NCBI RefSeq assembly: GCF_006517435.1
Contig: NZ_VHQG01000005.1
Span: forward strand, 327,222 to 391,221
Origin: Schumannella soli
GTDB taxonomy: Bacteria; Actinomycetota; Actinomycetes; Actinomycetales; Microbacteriaceae
DNA length: 64,000 nt
Direction of reading: 5' to 3'
The notes under the pieces were generated by a model. The model saw only the letters and a program-made list of their open reading frames with translations, did not search any database and had not been told where the DNA came from. Every line of letters starts with the position of its first letter. Positions within the stretch are counted from its first letter, which is position 1. The position numbers were made by a program, and so were the translations under genes. This document shows positions 25,775 to 34,187 of the stretch, one piece after another.

Positions 25775-26844
25775 ACCTGTTCCCTCTCTCTGGTCCCCTC
25801 GGCGCTCACCGAGGTGGTCGTCGAAAGCAGTCCCGCGCCCACCTCGCGCTCGAATCGCGCGAGTGCCTCGGGCGCGGCGCCGGCGGCCTCGAGCGCCGCG
25901 AGCCCGGCGCCGAGCATCGGCGGGGCGGTGACCCAGACCGGGGTCGCGTGCGGTGCGAGGCGGGCGAGCTCGCTCACGATGCGGGCGGTGAGCAGCGGAT
26001 GCTGCGCGGCGAGCACCCCGCCGCCGAGCACGACCGGGACGGCCTGCTCGAGCAGCCCGAGCCGACGCAGCGCGACCGTCGCCATGAGCACGATCTCGTC
26101 GGCCTGCTGGTCGACGACGCCACGAGCGACCTCGTCGCCGGCGCTCGCCGCATCCAGCAGCACGGGGCTGAGCCGGTTGACCGCCTCGGCGGGCAGCCGG
26201 CCGAAGTGGAAGGCTTCGGTCACGGCGCTGACCGAGGCGAGCCCGAGGGCGGCGGGCACCGCATCCATCAGGCTCGTCGCCGGTCCGCGGCCGTCGGCGG
26301 CGCGGGCCGCGTGCCAGAGCGCGCGGTTGCCCAGGTACGAGCCGCCGCCCCAGTCGCCCGAGATGTCGCCGAGTGCCGGGAAGCGCGCCGTCGCTCCGTC
26401 GGCGCGCACCGCGAGGGCGTTGATGCCCGTGCCGCAGACGACCACGGCCGCGTCGGGCGAGAGCGTGCCCGAGCGCAGCAGCGCGAAGAGGTCGTTGTCG
26501 ACCACGGCGGGGGAGCCGTCGGCGTTCGACCAGTGGGCGAGCAGGCGCGCGCCCTCGTCGAGCTCCTCGGCGAGGTCGAGTCCGGCGAGGTAGACGTGCG
26601 TGGCGAGGATGCGGCGCTCGCCGCGCTCGGTCGACGACGCCTCGCTCAGCGCCGCCGTGCGCAGCGCATCCAGGGTAGGCCGGGCGCTCGCCCAGGTCTT
26701 CGTCTGCGGGTTCGTGCCCTCGCCGCGGGCATGTCCGACGATGCGGCCCTCGAGGTCGATCGCGACGACATCCGTCTTCGACCCGCCGCCGTCGACGGCG
26801 AGCACGATCGGCAGGGCGCCGTCGGCCGGCGACGGAGTGCTCAC
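25771..26844 (-). CDS. BadF/BadG-type aminosugar kinase (probable glucosamine kinase)
   Basis: A 357-residue actin-fold ATPase of the BadF/BadG/BcrA/BcrD family. The phosphate-1 motif DGGGSKTD (18-25), AAVVVCGTGINALA and GDWGGGSYLG are visible. Known members phosphorylate GlcNAc (animal NAGK) or glucosamine (Vibrio GspK). In an operon with a chitosanase and no deacetylase, glucosamine kinase is the best guess. The GTG at 26844 overlaps the GH4 stop (GTGA); longer in-frame starts lie inside that gene. It is the second sugar kinase of a different family within 5 kb of the ROK kinase. Confidence 0.82.
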   Translation of the reverse strand: MSTPSPADGALPIVLAVDGGGSKTDVVAIDLEGRIVGHARGEGTNPQTKTWASARPTLDALRTAALSEASSTERGERRILATHVYLAGLDLAEELDEGARLLAHWSNADGSPAVVDNDLFALLRSGTLSPDAAVVVCGTGINALAVRADGATARFPALGDISGDWGGGSYLGNRALWHAARAADGRGPATSLMDAVPAALGLASVSAVTEAFHFGRLPAEAVNRLSPVLLDAASAGDEVARGVVDQQADEIVLMATVALRRLGLLEQAVPVVLGGGVLAAQHPLLTARIVSELARLAPHATPVWVTAPPMLGAGLAALEAAGAAPEALARFEREVGAGLLSTTTSVSAEGTREREQV

Positions 26845-28115
26845 CGAGCCCACGGCAGCAGATCCTTGTTCGCGGCGAGCAGCAGATCGGTCAGCTTCTC
26901 GGCTCGGTCGACCTGGCCGACGAGCGGATGCGCCCACATCGCCCGCAGCACCCGGTCGCGTCCGCCGTGCACGGCCGCCTCGAGCGCGAGTCGCTCGTAG
27001 CCGGCGACGTGGGCGACGAGCCCGGCCATGTCGGCATCCAGCGGAGCGACCGGCAGTGCGGTGATCGCGTCGCGCGTGACCCGGGCGGGCACCTCGATCA
27101 CGTGGTCGTCGGGCAGGAAGTCGAAGGTGCCGTCGTTGCGCACGTTGAGCGCCTGCACGTCGCCCTTGTCGCCGAGGATCGACGAGATCACGTCGATCGC
27201 CGCCTCTGAGTAATAGGCCCCGCCGCGCTGCTCGAGCTCGGCCGGCTTCTCGACGACGGCCGGGTCGGCGTAGCGCTCGAGCAGCGCCTGCTCGGTCTCG
27301 CGCACGGCCTCGGCGCGGGTGCGCGAGTGCTTCTGCTCGTCGAGCACGAGGTCGTGGTCGTAGAAGTAGCGCAGGTAGTAGGAGGGCACCGCCTGCTGCA
27401 GGCGCAGCAGCGCCGGCGACATCTCCACGCTCTCGGCCGTCTCGTCGAGACGGGCGCCAAGCAGCTCGGGCAGCACGTCGCGCTCCACGCCGTCGTCGCC
27501 GCGCAGGTGCACGCCGCGCTCCCAGGTGAGGTGGTTGAGGCCGACGTGGTCGAGGCGGATGCGGTCGGGGGCGACGTCGAACTGGCCGGCGAAGCGGCGC
27601 TGGAACCCGATCGCGACGTTGCAGAGCCCGACGGCGCGGTGGCCCGCCTCGAGCAGGGCACGGGTCACGATGCCGACCGGGTTCGTGAAGTCGACGATCC
27701 AGGCGTCGGGCTTCGCGTGCCGACGCACGAGCTCCGCGGCCTCGAGGATGACCGGCACGGTGCGCAGCGCCTTCGCGAAACCGCCCGGCCCGGTCGTCTC
27801 CTGGCCGATGCAGCAGACCTCGTGCGGCCACGTCTCGTCCTGCTGGCGCGCATCCTGCCCGCCGATGCGCAGCTGGAACATGACCGCGTCGGCATCCGAG
27901 ACGCCCGCGACCAGGTCGTCGGTGACGTGGATCGTGCCGGGGTGCCCGGCGTGCGCGAACATCCGCTGCGCGACGCCGCCGACGAGCTCGCGACGCCGCG
28001 GGTCGGGGTCGATGAGCCAGAGCTCGTCGACCGGCAGCTGGTCGCGCAGGCGCGCGAAGCCGTCCACGAGTTCGGGGGTGTAGGTGGATCCTCCACCGAC
28101 GACAGCGAGCTTCAT
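26841..28115 (-). CDS. Glycoside hydrolase family 4 enzyme (6-phospho-beta-glucosidase-like)
   Basis: A 424-residue NAD+/Mn2+-dependent GH4 enzyme, which cleaves glycosides by oxidation at C3, elimination and re-reduction. The NAD motif GGGSTYTP (7-14), DFTNPVG, the metal ligands Cys165 (GLCNVAIG) and His195 (VGLNHLTW), and the catalytic-Tyr region PSYYLRYFY are present. Because GH4 enzymes can cut aminoglucosides by redox chemistry, it is suited to imported chitosan oligosaccharides, phosphorylated or not. GAAGGG precedes the ATG, which lies two bases after the permease stop. Confidence 0.88.
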   Translation of the reverse strand: MKLAVVGGGSTYTPELVDGFARLRDQLPVDELWLIDPDPRRRELVGGVAQRMFAHAGHPGTIHVTDDLVAGVSDADAVMFQLRIGGQDARQQDETWPHEVCCIGQETTGPGGFAKALRTVPVILEAAELVRRHAKPDAWIVDFTNPVGIVTRALLEAGHRAVGLCNVAIGFQRRFAGQFDVAPDRIRLDHVGLNHLTWERGVHLRGDDGVERDVLPELLGARLDETAESVEMSPALLRLQQAVPSYYLRYFYDHDLVLDEQKHSRTRAEAVRETEQALLERYADPAVVEKPAELEQRGGAYYSEAAIDVISSILGDKGDVQALNVRNDGTFDFLPDDHVIEVPARVTRDAITALPVAPLDADMAGLVAHVAGYERLALEAAVHGGRDRVLRAMWAHPLVGQVDRAEKLTDLLLAANKDLLPWAR

Positions 28116-28117
28116 TG

Positions 28118-28972
28118 CTATCCCTTCACGCCGGTGAGCGCGATGCCCTCGACGAATGCCTTCTGTGCGAAGAAGAAGATGACGACGACCGGGATCATGA
28201 TCACGACGGTCATCGCCATCGTCATCGACCAGTCGGTGCCGTGCTGCCCGCGGAATGTCGCGAGCCCGTAGCTGACCGGCCAGGCGGCCGGGTTCTCGGA
28301 CGTGTAGAGCAGTGGTCCGTAGTAGTCGTTCCACGAGTGGAAGAACAGGAAGATCGCGGCCGAGGCGATTCCCGGTCGCGCCATCGGCACGACGACGCGG
28401 GTGAGCACGCCCCACTCGCCGGTGCTGTCGAGACGAGCGGCATCCCCGTACTCCTTCGGGATCGTGAGGAAGAACTGCCGCAGCAGGAAGATGCTGAACG
28501 CGTCGCCGAGCAGGTTCGGCAGGATGAGCGGCCACAGCGTGCCCGTCAGGTGCAGCTGCGACCACATCACGTAGACGGGCACGGCGGTCACCTGCGGCGG
28601 CAGCAGCATCGCGACGATGATCGCCGTGAAGATGAGGTTCGCGCCCCGGAAGCGGATCTGCGCCAGCGCGTACGCCGCCGGCACGCTCGACACGAGCATG
28701 AACACGGTCGCGAGCACGGCATAGAGCGCCGCGTTGCCGAACCACTGCCCGAGCGGCAGCTCGGTGAAGACGCGGATGTAGCTCGAGAAGTCGACCGGGT
28801 TCGGCACGAGCGTCGCGGTGAGCGCCTGTCGACTGCTCATGAGCGAGGTCGAGATCACGAACACGATGGGCGCGATCGTGAGCACGCCGATCGTCACGAG
28901 CAGGGTGTGCTCGGCGATCCAGGTGAGGAGGCGCGAGGGGCGTCGACGGGTCATTCCGACGGAGACGGTCAT
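28118..28972 (-). CDS. Sugar ABC transporter permease (MalG type)
   Basis: A 284-residue permease with about six transmembrane helices. The EAA loop reads EYGDAARLDSTGEWGVL followed by VVVPMARPG. It is the partner of the 28975 permease in a CUT1-type oligosaccharide importer. No dedicated ATPase lies in this operon, so a shared MsiK-like ATPase encoded elsewhere is expected, as is common for actinobacterial CUT1 systems. Two bases separate it from the neighbouring permease. Confidence 0.92.
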   Translation of the reverse strand: MTVSVGMTRRRPSRLLTWIAEHTLLVTIGVLTIAPIVFVISTSLMSSRQALTATLVPNPVDFSSYIRVFTELPLGQWFGNAALYAVLATVFMLVSSVPAAYALAQIRFRGANLIFTAIIVAMLLPPQVTAVPVYVMWSQLHLTGTLWPLILPNLLGDAFSIFLLRQFFLTIPKEYGDAARLDSTGEWGVLTRVVVPMARPGIASAAIFLFFHSWNDYYGPLLYTSENPAAWPVSYGLATFRGQHGTDWSMTMAMTVVIMIPVVVIFFFAQKAFVEGIALTGVKG

Positions 28973-28974
28973 CG

Positions 28975-29970
28975 TCAGCTCTCCTCGGCGCGGAAGATCG
29001 AGATGCGGCGCATCGTCAGCACGAGCAGCACGGCCGTGATGACGAAGAGCACGACGGCCATCGCCGAGGCGTAGCCGAACTGGAAGCTCGTGAAGCCGCG
29101 GGTGTAGAGCAGCTGCGTGTAGGTCAGCAGCGACGTTCCCGGATAGCCGAGCCCCGATCCGGTACCGCCGCCGACCGTGGCCTTGCCCGACGCGACCCCT
29201 GACGCGACGGCCGCCTCGGTGAAGTACTGCAGCGCCGCGATCACGCCGGTCACGACCGAGAAGCCGATCACGGGAGAGATCGTCGGCAGCGTGATGTGCC
29301 GCACCTGCTGGATGCCGCTCGCGCCATCCAGCGAAGCCGCCTCATACAGGTCGCGGGGCACCTCGAGCAGGGCCGCCAGGAAGATGATCATCATGTCGCC
29401 CATGACCCAGACGCCGAGGATGACGAGCGACGGCTTCGACCAGTTCGGATCGTTGAACCACAGCGGTCCCGGGATGCCGACGGCGCGCAGGATCTGGTTG
29501 ACCGGACCCGTGCCCGGGTTGAACAGGAACACGAAGGCGACCACGCTCGCGACCGGCGGCACGAGCGCCGGCAGGTAGAACAGCGTGCGCCAGAAGCCGC
29601 TCGCCGCCCGGGCCCGGGCGAGCAGGCCCGCGACCAGCAGAGCGAAGACGATGCGCACCGGCACGAGGATCACGACGAACCAGAGCGTGTTCGTCACCGC
29701 GGCCGCGATCTGCGGATCCTGCGTGAACAGGTAGCGGTAGTTGAGCAGGCCGACGAACTCGGGATCCTGCAGCTGGTTGTAGCGGGTGAAGGAGTAGAAG
29801 ATCGACGCGATCAGCGGGTAGACGAAGAAGATCGCGAGACCGAGCAGCGCGGGTGCGAGCATGACCAGCGCGACGCGGCGGCGCCGCGCGTCGGGGCTCG
29901 TGCGCTGACGGCGCGAGGCCGACGGCGTCGCCGTCGCCGTCGCCCCGGCCGCGAGCGTCGCCGTGCTCAC
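28975..29970 (-). CDS. Sugar ABC transporter permease (MalF type)
   Basis: A 331-residue permease with about six transmembrane helices after a 30-residue Arg-rich cytoplasmic start. Its EAA loop is DLYEAASLDGASGIQQV with HITLPTISP. The GTG at 29970 overlaps the stop of the binding-protein gene (GTGA). A Gly-rich periplasmic loop (about 265-285, VGGGTGSGLG) is longer than usual. Confidence 0.92.
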   Translation of the reverse strand: MSTATLAAGATATATPSASRRQRTSPDARRRRVALVMLAPALLGLAIFFVYPLIASIFYSFTRYNQLQDPEFVGLLNYRYLFTQDPQIAAAVTNTLWFVVILVPVRIVFALLVAGLLARARAASGFWRTLFYLPALVPPVASVVAFVFLFNPGTGPVNQILRAVGIPGPLWFNDPNWSKPSLVILGVWVMGDMMIIFLAALLEVPRDLYEAASLDGASGIQQVRHITLPTISPVIGFSVVTGVIAALQYFTEAAVASGVASGKATVGGGTGSGLGYPGTSLLTYTQLLYTRGFTSFQFGYASAMAVVLFVITAVLLVLTMRRISIFRAEES

Positions 29971-31355
29971 GGCCCCGCCAGCTGGTTCGCGGCGTCGATG
30001 TCGGCGTCGACCTTCTTCAGGATCTTCGTCAGGTCGCCGCCGTGCTCCTGGTAGTCGTTCCACGCATCCTGGAACGTCTTCAGGTAGGCGGCGCCGTCGG
30101 TCGTCGCCGGCGAGGTGAGCGTGTGCTCGTTCGCGGCCGCGTCGACGAAGGTGCGGTAGTTCTCATCCACCTCGAGCTTCGGCGAGGTGAGCGCCGAGGT
30201 CAGCGTCGGGGTGTTCTTGAGCCCGTTGGCGAGGGCGACCTGCGTGTCGGTGTCGGTCGCGAGGTACTTCAGCAGCGCCCAGGCGAGCTCGGGGTTCTTC
30301 GAGCCCTTCGCGATGCCGGCGACGTTGCCCGCCACGTAGCTCGCGCCGTAGTGGCCGATCCCGTCGAGCACGGGCGTCGGGGCGGTGCCGTAGTCGAGGT
30401 CGGGCGCCTGGTCGGCGATGAACGCGCTGCGGTACTCGCCGTCGATCTGCATCGCGACCTGGCCGGTCTGGAAGGCGTTGTCGGCCGAGAACTCCTGCCC
30501 GAGGCCCGAGGTGAAGGCGCGCAGCTTGTCGTAGCCGATCTCGTCGACGAAGTCCTTCTGCCAGGTGAGGAGCTTCTTCCATCCCTCCGACTGACCGATC
30601 AGGCTGCTGCCGTCTTTCGCGAGCCACTGCCCGTCGATCATCGGCGACCAGTGCTCGGGCGAGTTCTCGTAGAAGTCGATGAGCGGATTGAAGCCGAGCG
30701 TCTTGATCGAGCCGTCGGCGTTGTAGGTCGTGAGCTTCAGCGCATCCGCCTTGAGCTCGTCGAGGGTCTTCGGCGGCGCGGCGATGCCGGCGGCCGCGAA
30801 CTGGGCCTTGTTGTACATGAGCGCGCTGACGTCGGCGAGCACCGGCAGCGTGCAGCGGGTGCCCTTGTACTCGGTGTAGTCGCGCTCCGCCTGCGGGATG
30901 TCGCCGAGGTCGACCTTGTCGCGCTTCACGTACGGGCCGAGGTCGCGGAAGGCTCCCGATGAGCAGAAGCTGCCGACGATCGCGGTCGTGTACGAGAGGC
31001 CGACGTCGATCGACTGGCCCGACGAGATCGCCTTCTGCAGCTTCTCGTCGTCCTGCCCCGCGTGGATCGTGACCGTCACATCCGGGTTCGCCTTCTCGAA
31101 GCCGTCGATCGCGGTCTGCACGACCTTCGCCTCGCGGTCGGTGAAGAAGTGCCAGAGCGAGACGGTGCCCTTCAGGTGCGCCGGGGCGGTCTTGTCGATC
31201 GCGCCGCCGCCACCGGAGGTGCAGCCGGCGATGAGGGTCGCGGTGGCCGCGGTCAGCGCGAGGGCGGCGGCGAGCCGACGGCGGGCCGTGGCGCGGACGG
31301 GCGCGGTGGTGCGGGATGCGGTGCTGCGGACTGCGCGGGTGCTGCGTGCGGGCAT
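29967..31355 (-). CDS. Sugar ABC transporter substrate-binding lipoprotein (family 1)
   Basis: A 462-residue lipoprotein with a long, Arg-rich n-region and lipobox LIAGC (Cys45), then a family-1 extracellular solute-binding domain opening with GTVSLWHFFTDREAKVV. It should capture an oligosaccharide, here probably the products of the chitosanase in the same operon. The N-terminus before the hydrophobic core is unusually long (about 27 residues), so the real start could lie a little further in. Only a weak GAG precedes the ATG. Confidence 0.9.
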   Translation of the reverse strand: MPARSTRAVRSTASRTTAPVRATARRRLAAALALTAATATLIAGCTSGGGGAIDKTAPAHLKGTVSLWHFFTDREAKVVQTAIDGFEKANPDVTVTIHAGQDDEKLQKAISSGQSIDVGLSYTTAIVGSFCSSGAFRDLGPYVKRDKVDLGDIPQAERDYTEYKGTRCTLPVLADVSALMYNKAQFAAAGIAAPPKTLDELKADALKLTTYNADGSIKTLGFNPLIDFYENSPEHWSPMIDGQWLAKDGSSLIGQSEGWKKLLTWQKDFVDEIGYDKLRAFTSGLGQEFSADNAFQTGQVAMQIDGEYRSAFIADQAPDLDYGTAPTPVLDGIGHYGASYVAGNVAGIAKGSKNPELAWALLKYLATDTDTQVALANGLKNTPTLTSALTSPKLEVDENYRTFVDAAANEHTLTSPATTDGAAYLKTFQDAWNDYQEHGGDLTKILKKVDADIDAANQLAGP

Positions 31356-31475
31356 CTCGGTCTCGCTTTCGTCGGGGAGCTGTGGTGGATGCGGTCGGTG
31401 CGGTGGCGGAGCGGTGTCCGAGCGCGCCGAGGAGGCGCGCCCGAGGCCGCCGGGTGGGTCACGCGGCGGTGGAGC

Positions 31476-31509
31476 GGTGTGCGGTGGTGGGCGGTGTGCG
31501 GTGGTGGGC
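31476..31509 (+). repeat. Tandem 17-bp direct repeat (2 copies)
   Basis: Two identical, adjacent copies of GGTGTGCGGTGGTGGGC (31476-31492 and 31493-31509) in the 176-base gap between the ROK gene and the binding-protein gene, within a generally GGTGG-rich stretch. No function is evident; it may act on read-through from the regulator into the transporter operon. Confidence 0.8.
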
Positions 31510-31531
31510 GGGGTCGATCCGGTGGGGAGGT

Positions 31532-32860
31532 CTAGCCGCTGGAGTCCGTCGTGCTCGGCGCGGGCGCAGCGCTCGCCGTGGGTGCGGCGCTCGCCGTGGC
31601 GCGGGCGACGGGGCCGTCGCCGGGCCCGTCGATGGCGCGGGCCGCGAGCGCCTCGCGCACAAGGTCGACGAGCACGAAGCCGGCGCCGCGCAGGGCGGGC
31701 GCGACCTCGACTCCGGGCGCGACGACGGCGGTCGCCCAGCGGGTGCGCGTGCGCAGCCAGGCCGTCGTCGCGGCGGCGAGTGCGGCGCCGCCGGCGACGC
31801 CGACGGGACCGTGCACGATGACCGTCTCGGGGTCGGCCACCGCGAGCGCGGGCAGCACGTTGTGGCCGAGGCGCTCGCCGAGAGCCAGCAGGAAGGGATG
31901 CCGCTCCTCCAGGTGCGGCATCCGCTCCAGCACGGCCAGCCAGACGTCGTGGTCGGGGGCCTGGTCGGCGGCCGTCTCGCTCGTCTCGAGCACACCGTGG
32001 GCGAGGGCGAGCCGCACGACCGCATCCTCGCTGATCAGGTCGGCGACGGTGTCGGCGGCGGGCTCGAGCGTCACGCTGTCGCGCGGGGCGCTGAGGTAGC
32101 CGGTCTCGCCCGCGGCGCCCGAGGCGCCGGAGTGCACTCGTCCGCCGATGTCGAGGGCGAGGCCGATTCCCTCGGCGACCCAGAACAGCGCGAACGAGCT
32201 GCTCGCGCGGCCGACGCCGATGCGGCGCTCGGCGATCGCCGCGAGGTTCGCGTCGTTCTCGAGCACGACCCGCAGCCCGAGCGCGTTCGACAGGGTCTCG
32301 GCGACGCGGTCGCGCGGCCAGCCGCCCGGCACGTCGGTGAAGATCAGGCTGTCGCTGGCGTGGTCGACCGAGGCCTGCACGCCGACCGCTGCGGCGGTCA
32401 CGTCGTCGGGGTCGATGCCGGCGGCCTCCGCAGCGCGCACGATCGCGGCCTCGATGATGTCAGCGGCGTCAGCGCGGGCCTCGTCGGGCGACATGCGGTA
32501 GGCGACGAGGGGATGCGCGGAGCCGGTCGCGTCGACGACGGTCGACCGCACATCCACCAGCTGGATGTCGATCGCGACCGCGATCGTCGAGCTCACGTCG
32601 ACGGCGTAGCGCGCGGCGTTCGGCCCGCGGCGTCCGCTGGGCGAGGCCTCCGGGGCCTCGACGATGACGCCGGCGGTCTCGAGGCGGCGGATGATCTCCG
32701 CGGCGGTCGGTTTGCTGAGCCCGGTGAGGTTCGCGATCTCGTTGCGGCTGAGCGGGCCGCGGTCGAGCAGCAGGGTCAGCGCGGTGCGATCGTTGAGCTG
32801 GCGCAGGAGGCGGGGCTGGCCGGGCTGGCCCGGGATCGCGGCCGACGCTGCATCGTTCAT
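31532..32860 (-). CDS. ROK-family transcriptional regulator of the chitosan operon
   Basis: A 442-residue ROK repressor: N-terminal winged helix (about residues 18-75, GPLSRNEIANLTGLSKPTAAEI) and ROK domain with GAAGETGYL. The usual CxCGxxGC zinc motif after that segment is missing, unlike the ROK proteins at 21568 and 23236, and the C-terminus has a 30-residue Ala/Pro tail. It lies directly upstream of and parallel to the importer/GH4/kinase/chitosanase genes, so it is the expected regulator. The ATG at 32860 has no RBS but a TACTGT box six bases before it. Confidence 0.87.
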   Translation of the reverse strand: MNDAASAAIPGQPGQPRLLRQLNDRTALTLLLDRGPLSRNEIANLTGLSKPTAAEIIRRLETAGVIVEAPEASPSGRRGPNAARYAVDVSSTIAVAIDIQLVDVRSTVVDATGSAHPLVAYRMSPDEARADAADIIEAAIVRAAEAAGIDPDDVTAAAVGVQASVDHASDSLIFTDVPGGWPRDRVAETLSNALGLRVVLENDANLAAIAERRIGVGRASSSFALFWVAEGIGLALDIGGRVHSGASGAAGETGYLSAPRDSVTLEPAADTVADLISEDAVVRLALAHGVLETSETAADQAPDHDVWLAVLERMPHLEERHPFLLALGERLGHNVLPALAVADPETVIVHGPVGVAGGAALAAATTAWLRTRTRWATAVVAPGVEVAPALRGAGFVLVDLVREALAARAIDGPGDGPVARATASAAPTASAAPAPSTTDSSG

Positions 32861-32866
32861 GCGGCG

Positions 32867-32901
32867 ACAGTAACAGCCAACCTTGTTTATGAAAAGGGTT
32901 G
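32867..32901 (-). promoter_or_regulatory. Promoter and putative operator of the ROK gene
   Basis: On the minus strand: -35-like TTTTCA (32890-32895), 17-base spacer, -10 TACTGT (32867-32872), then six bases and the ATG, giving leaderless geometry. The dyad CAACC-N14-GGTTG (32878-32901) covers the -35 box and spacer, a position suited to autorepression. Confidence 0.55.
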
Positions 32902-33037
32902 TTTCTGGTTTCGTTCGCCGGCCCGCTCCGACTACCTGGGTAGGCACTGGACGGTGTGCGTCCGCGCCGCATCCCGCCGCTACGGTCGGCTCGGGTCGGG
33001 CCGCACTCCGCCGTCATGGCCCGCGAAGGAGCGCACC

Positions 33038-33436
33038 ATGAACCGTCCCGGCACCGTCACCGCCTCGCTCATCCTCTGGGTGCTCGCCGCGATCCTCGGC
33101 ATCATCGGATCGATCATCGCCTTCGTCGGGCTCGGTGCCGCGGGCGCTGCGGCCGCGGTCGGCGGCTCGGGCGCCACCGGGTTCATCATCGTCGGCGCGA
33201 TCGTCGCCCTCGTGATCGCGGTCGTGCAGATCGCCGTGCTCGTGAAGTTCGCGCAGGGGCGCAACTGGGCGCGCATCCTGCTCACCATCATCGGCGTGCT
33301 CGCGATCATCGGCGCCGTCGGCAACGGCTCGAACGGCGAGGGCACCTCGTGGTTCACGCTCGCCTTCTACATCCTCGCGATCGTGCTGGCTTACGTCGGC
33401 GGAGCGAACGAGTTCTTCCGCCGCGGGCGTCGCTGA
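33038..33436 (+). CDS. Hypothetical four-helix membrane protein
   Basis: A 132-residue integral membrane protein with four predicted transmembrane helices (about 8-32, 46-68, 78-94, 104-122) and a Gly/Ala-rich first loop. It resembles the small DUF4064/DUF2127-like actinobacterial membrane proteins only in outline; no function can be given. GAAGGAG lies ten bases before the ATG. A TACGGT box near 32980 could be its -10 element, with a leader of about 50 bases. Confidence 0.75.
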   Translation: MNRPGTVTASLILWVLAAILGIIGSIIAFVGLGAAGAAAAVGGSGATGFIIVGAIVALVIAVVQIAVLVKFAQGRNWARILLTIIGVLAIIGAVGNGSNGEGTSWFTLAFYILAIVLAYVGGANEFFRRGRR

Positions 33437-33475
33437 GCGCCGGCGTCCTGCTCGCGCCCACACCCACGCCCGCGC

Positions 33476-34066
33476 TCAGTCGAGCGTGATCTCCGCCAGT
33501 CCGCCGAACGCGGCGAAGTAGGCGTCGAGCAGGGGGCTGAGCCGCGAGCCCGGGGTGCGGGCCCACTCCTGCCAGGCGAGATCGGCGGCCGAGACCGCGG
33601 CGGCCGCGAGCGCGCGGGCGGCGCGGTCGTCTCCGAGGCGCTCGCGCAGCACGTCGGCCAGGGCTGACTGCTCGCTGCGGCGCTCCCAGGCGAGGCGTCC
33701 CTTGAGCGCGGGCACGTCGGTGATCATGCGGATGCGCGCCCGGGTGACATCGCCGCGCGCCTCGGAGGCGGCGACCATCGACTCGGCCGCGGCGCGCAGC
33801 TGCGCCCACGCTGCGGTGCCCGGCTCGGCGGGCGTCTCGGCGACGCGACGCGCGTAGGCGCCGGCCGATCCGCGCGAGGCGGAGACCACCGCATCCTCTT
33901 TCGACGCGAAGTAGCGGAAGAAGGTCGCGCGCGAGACGCCGATGCCGTGAGCGATCTCGTCGACGGTGACCTCGTCGAAGCCGTTCTCGGCGCAGAACGT
34001 GGCCGCGGCGTCGGCGAACTCGGCGCGGAGGATCTCGCGACTGCGATCGCGCACCTCGTTGGTCAT
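33476..34066 (-). CDS. TetR-family transcriptional regulator
   Basis: A 196-residue TetR repressor. The DNA-binding helix-turn-helix is visible as CAENGFDEVTVDEIAHGIGVSR followed by TFFRYFASKED (split here as two segments; residues about 25-60). The C-terminal ligand domain is not diagnostic. It is divergent from the MFS exporter at 34188 and the gap holds a perfect palindrome (34104-34118), the usual TetR-efflux arrangement. The ATG has no clear RBS; a TAGACT box (34074-34079) lies seven bases upstream. Confidence 0.88.
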   Translation of the reverse strand: MTNEVRDRSREILRAEFADAAATFCAENGFDEVTVDEIAHGIGVSRATFFRYFASKEDAVVSASRGSAGAYARRVAETPAEPGTAAWAQLRAAAESMVAASEARGDVTRARIRMITDVPALKGRLAWERRSEQSALADVLRERLGDDRAARALAAAAVSAADLAWQEWARTPGSRLSPLLDAYFAAFGGLAEITLD

Positions 34067-34073
34067 GATGTGG

Positions 34074-34079
34074 AGTCTA
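34074..34079 (-). promoter_or_regulatory. -10 box TAGACT of the TetR gene
   Basis: TAGACT lies seven bases before the ATG of the TetR gene; a near-leaderless transcript is likely. Confidence 0.4.
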
Positions 34080-34103
34080 CAAGGTGATACGGTGTCCGTC
34101 GAA

Positions 34104-34118
34104 TGAGACGGCGTCTCA
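34104..34118. promoter_or_regulatory. Perfect palindrome TGAGACGGCGTCTCA, candidate TetR operator
   Basis: Two 7-bp half-sites TGAGACG/CGTCTCA around one central base, in the middle of the 121-base divergent region between the TetR and MFS genes. Confidence 0.7.
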
Positions 34119-34187
34119 CGCGACATCGCGGTCACGCCCCACGCGCGTCTCGCGATCGGACGAACGGAAGAGAAGGACACCCGAGCG

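Noticed and set aside
31356..31531. A small gene between the ROK regulator and the sugar-binding protein
   Set aside because: The stretch is GGTGG-rich with a tandem 17-bp repeat and gives no ORF with a start, RBS and plausible composition.
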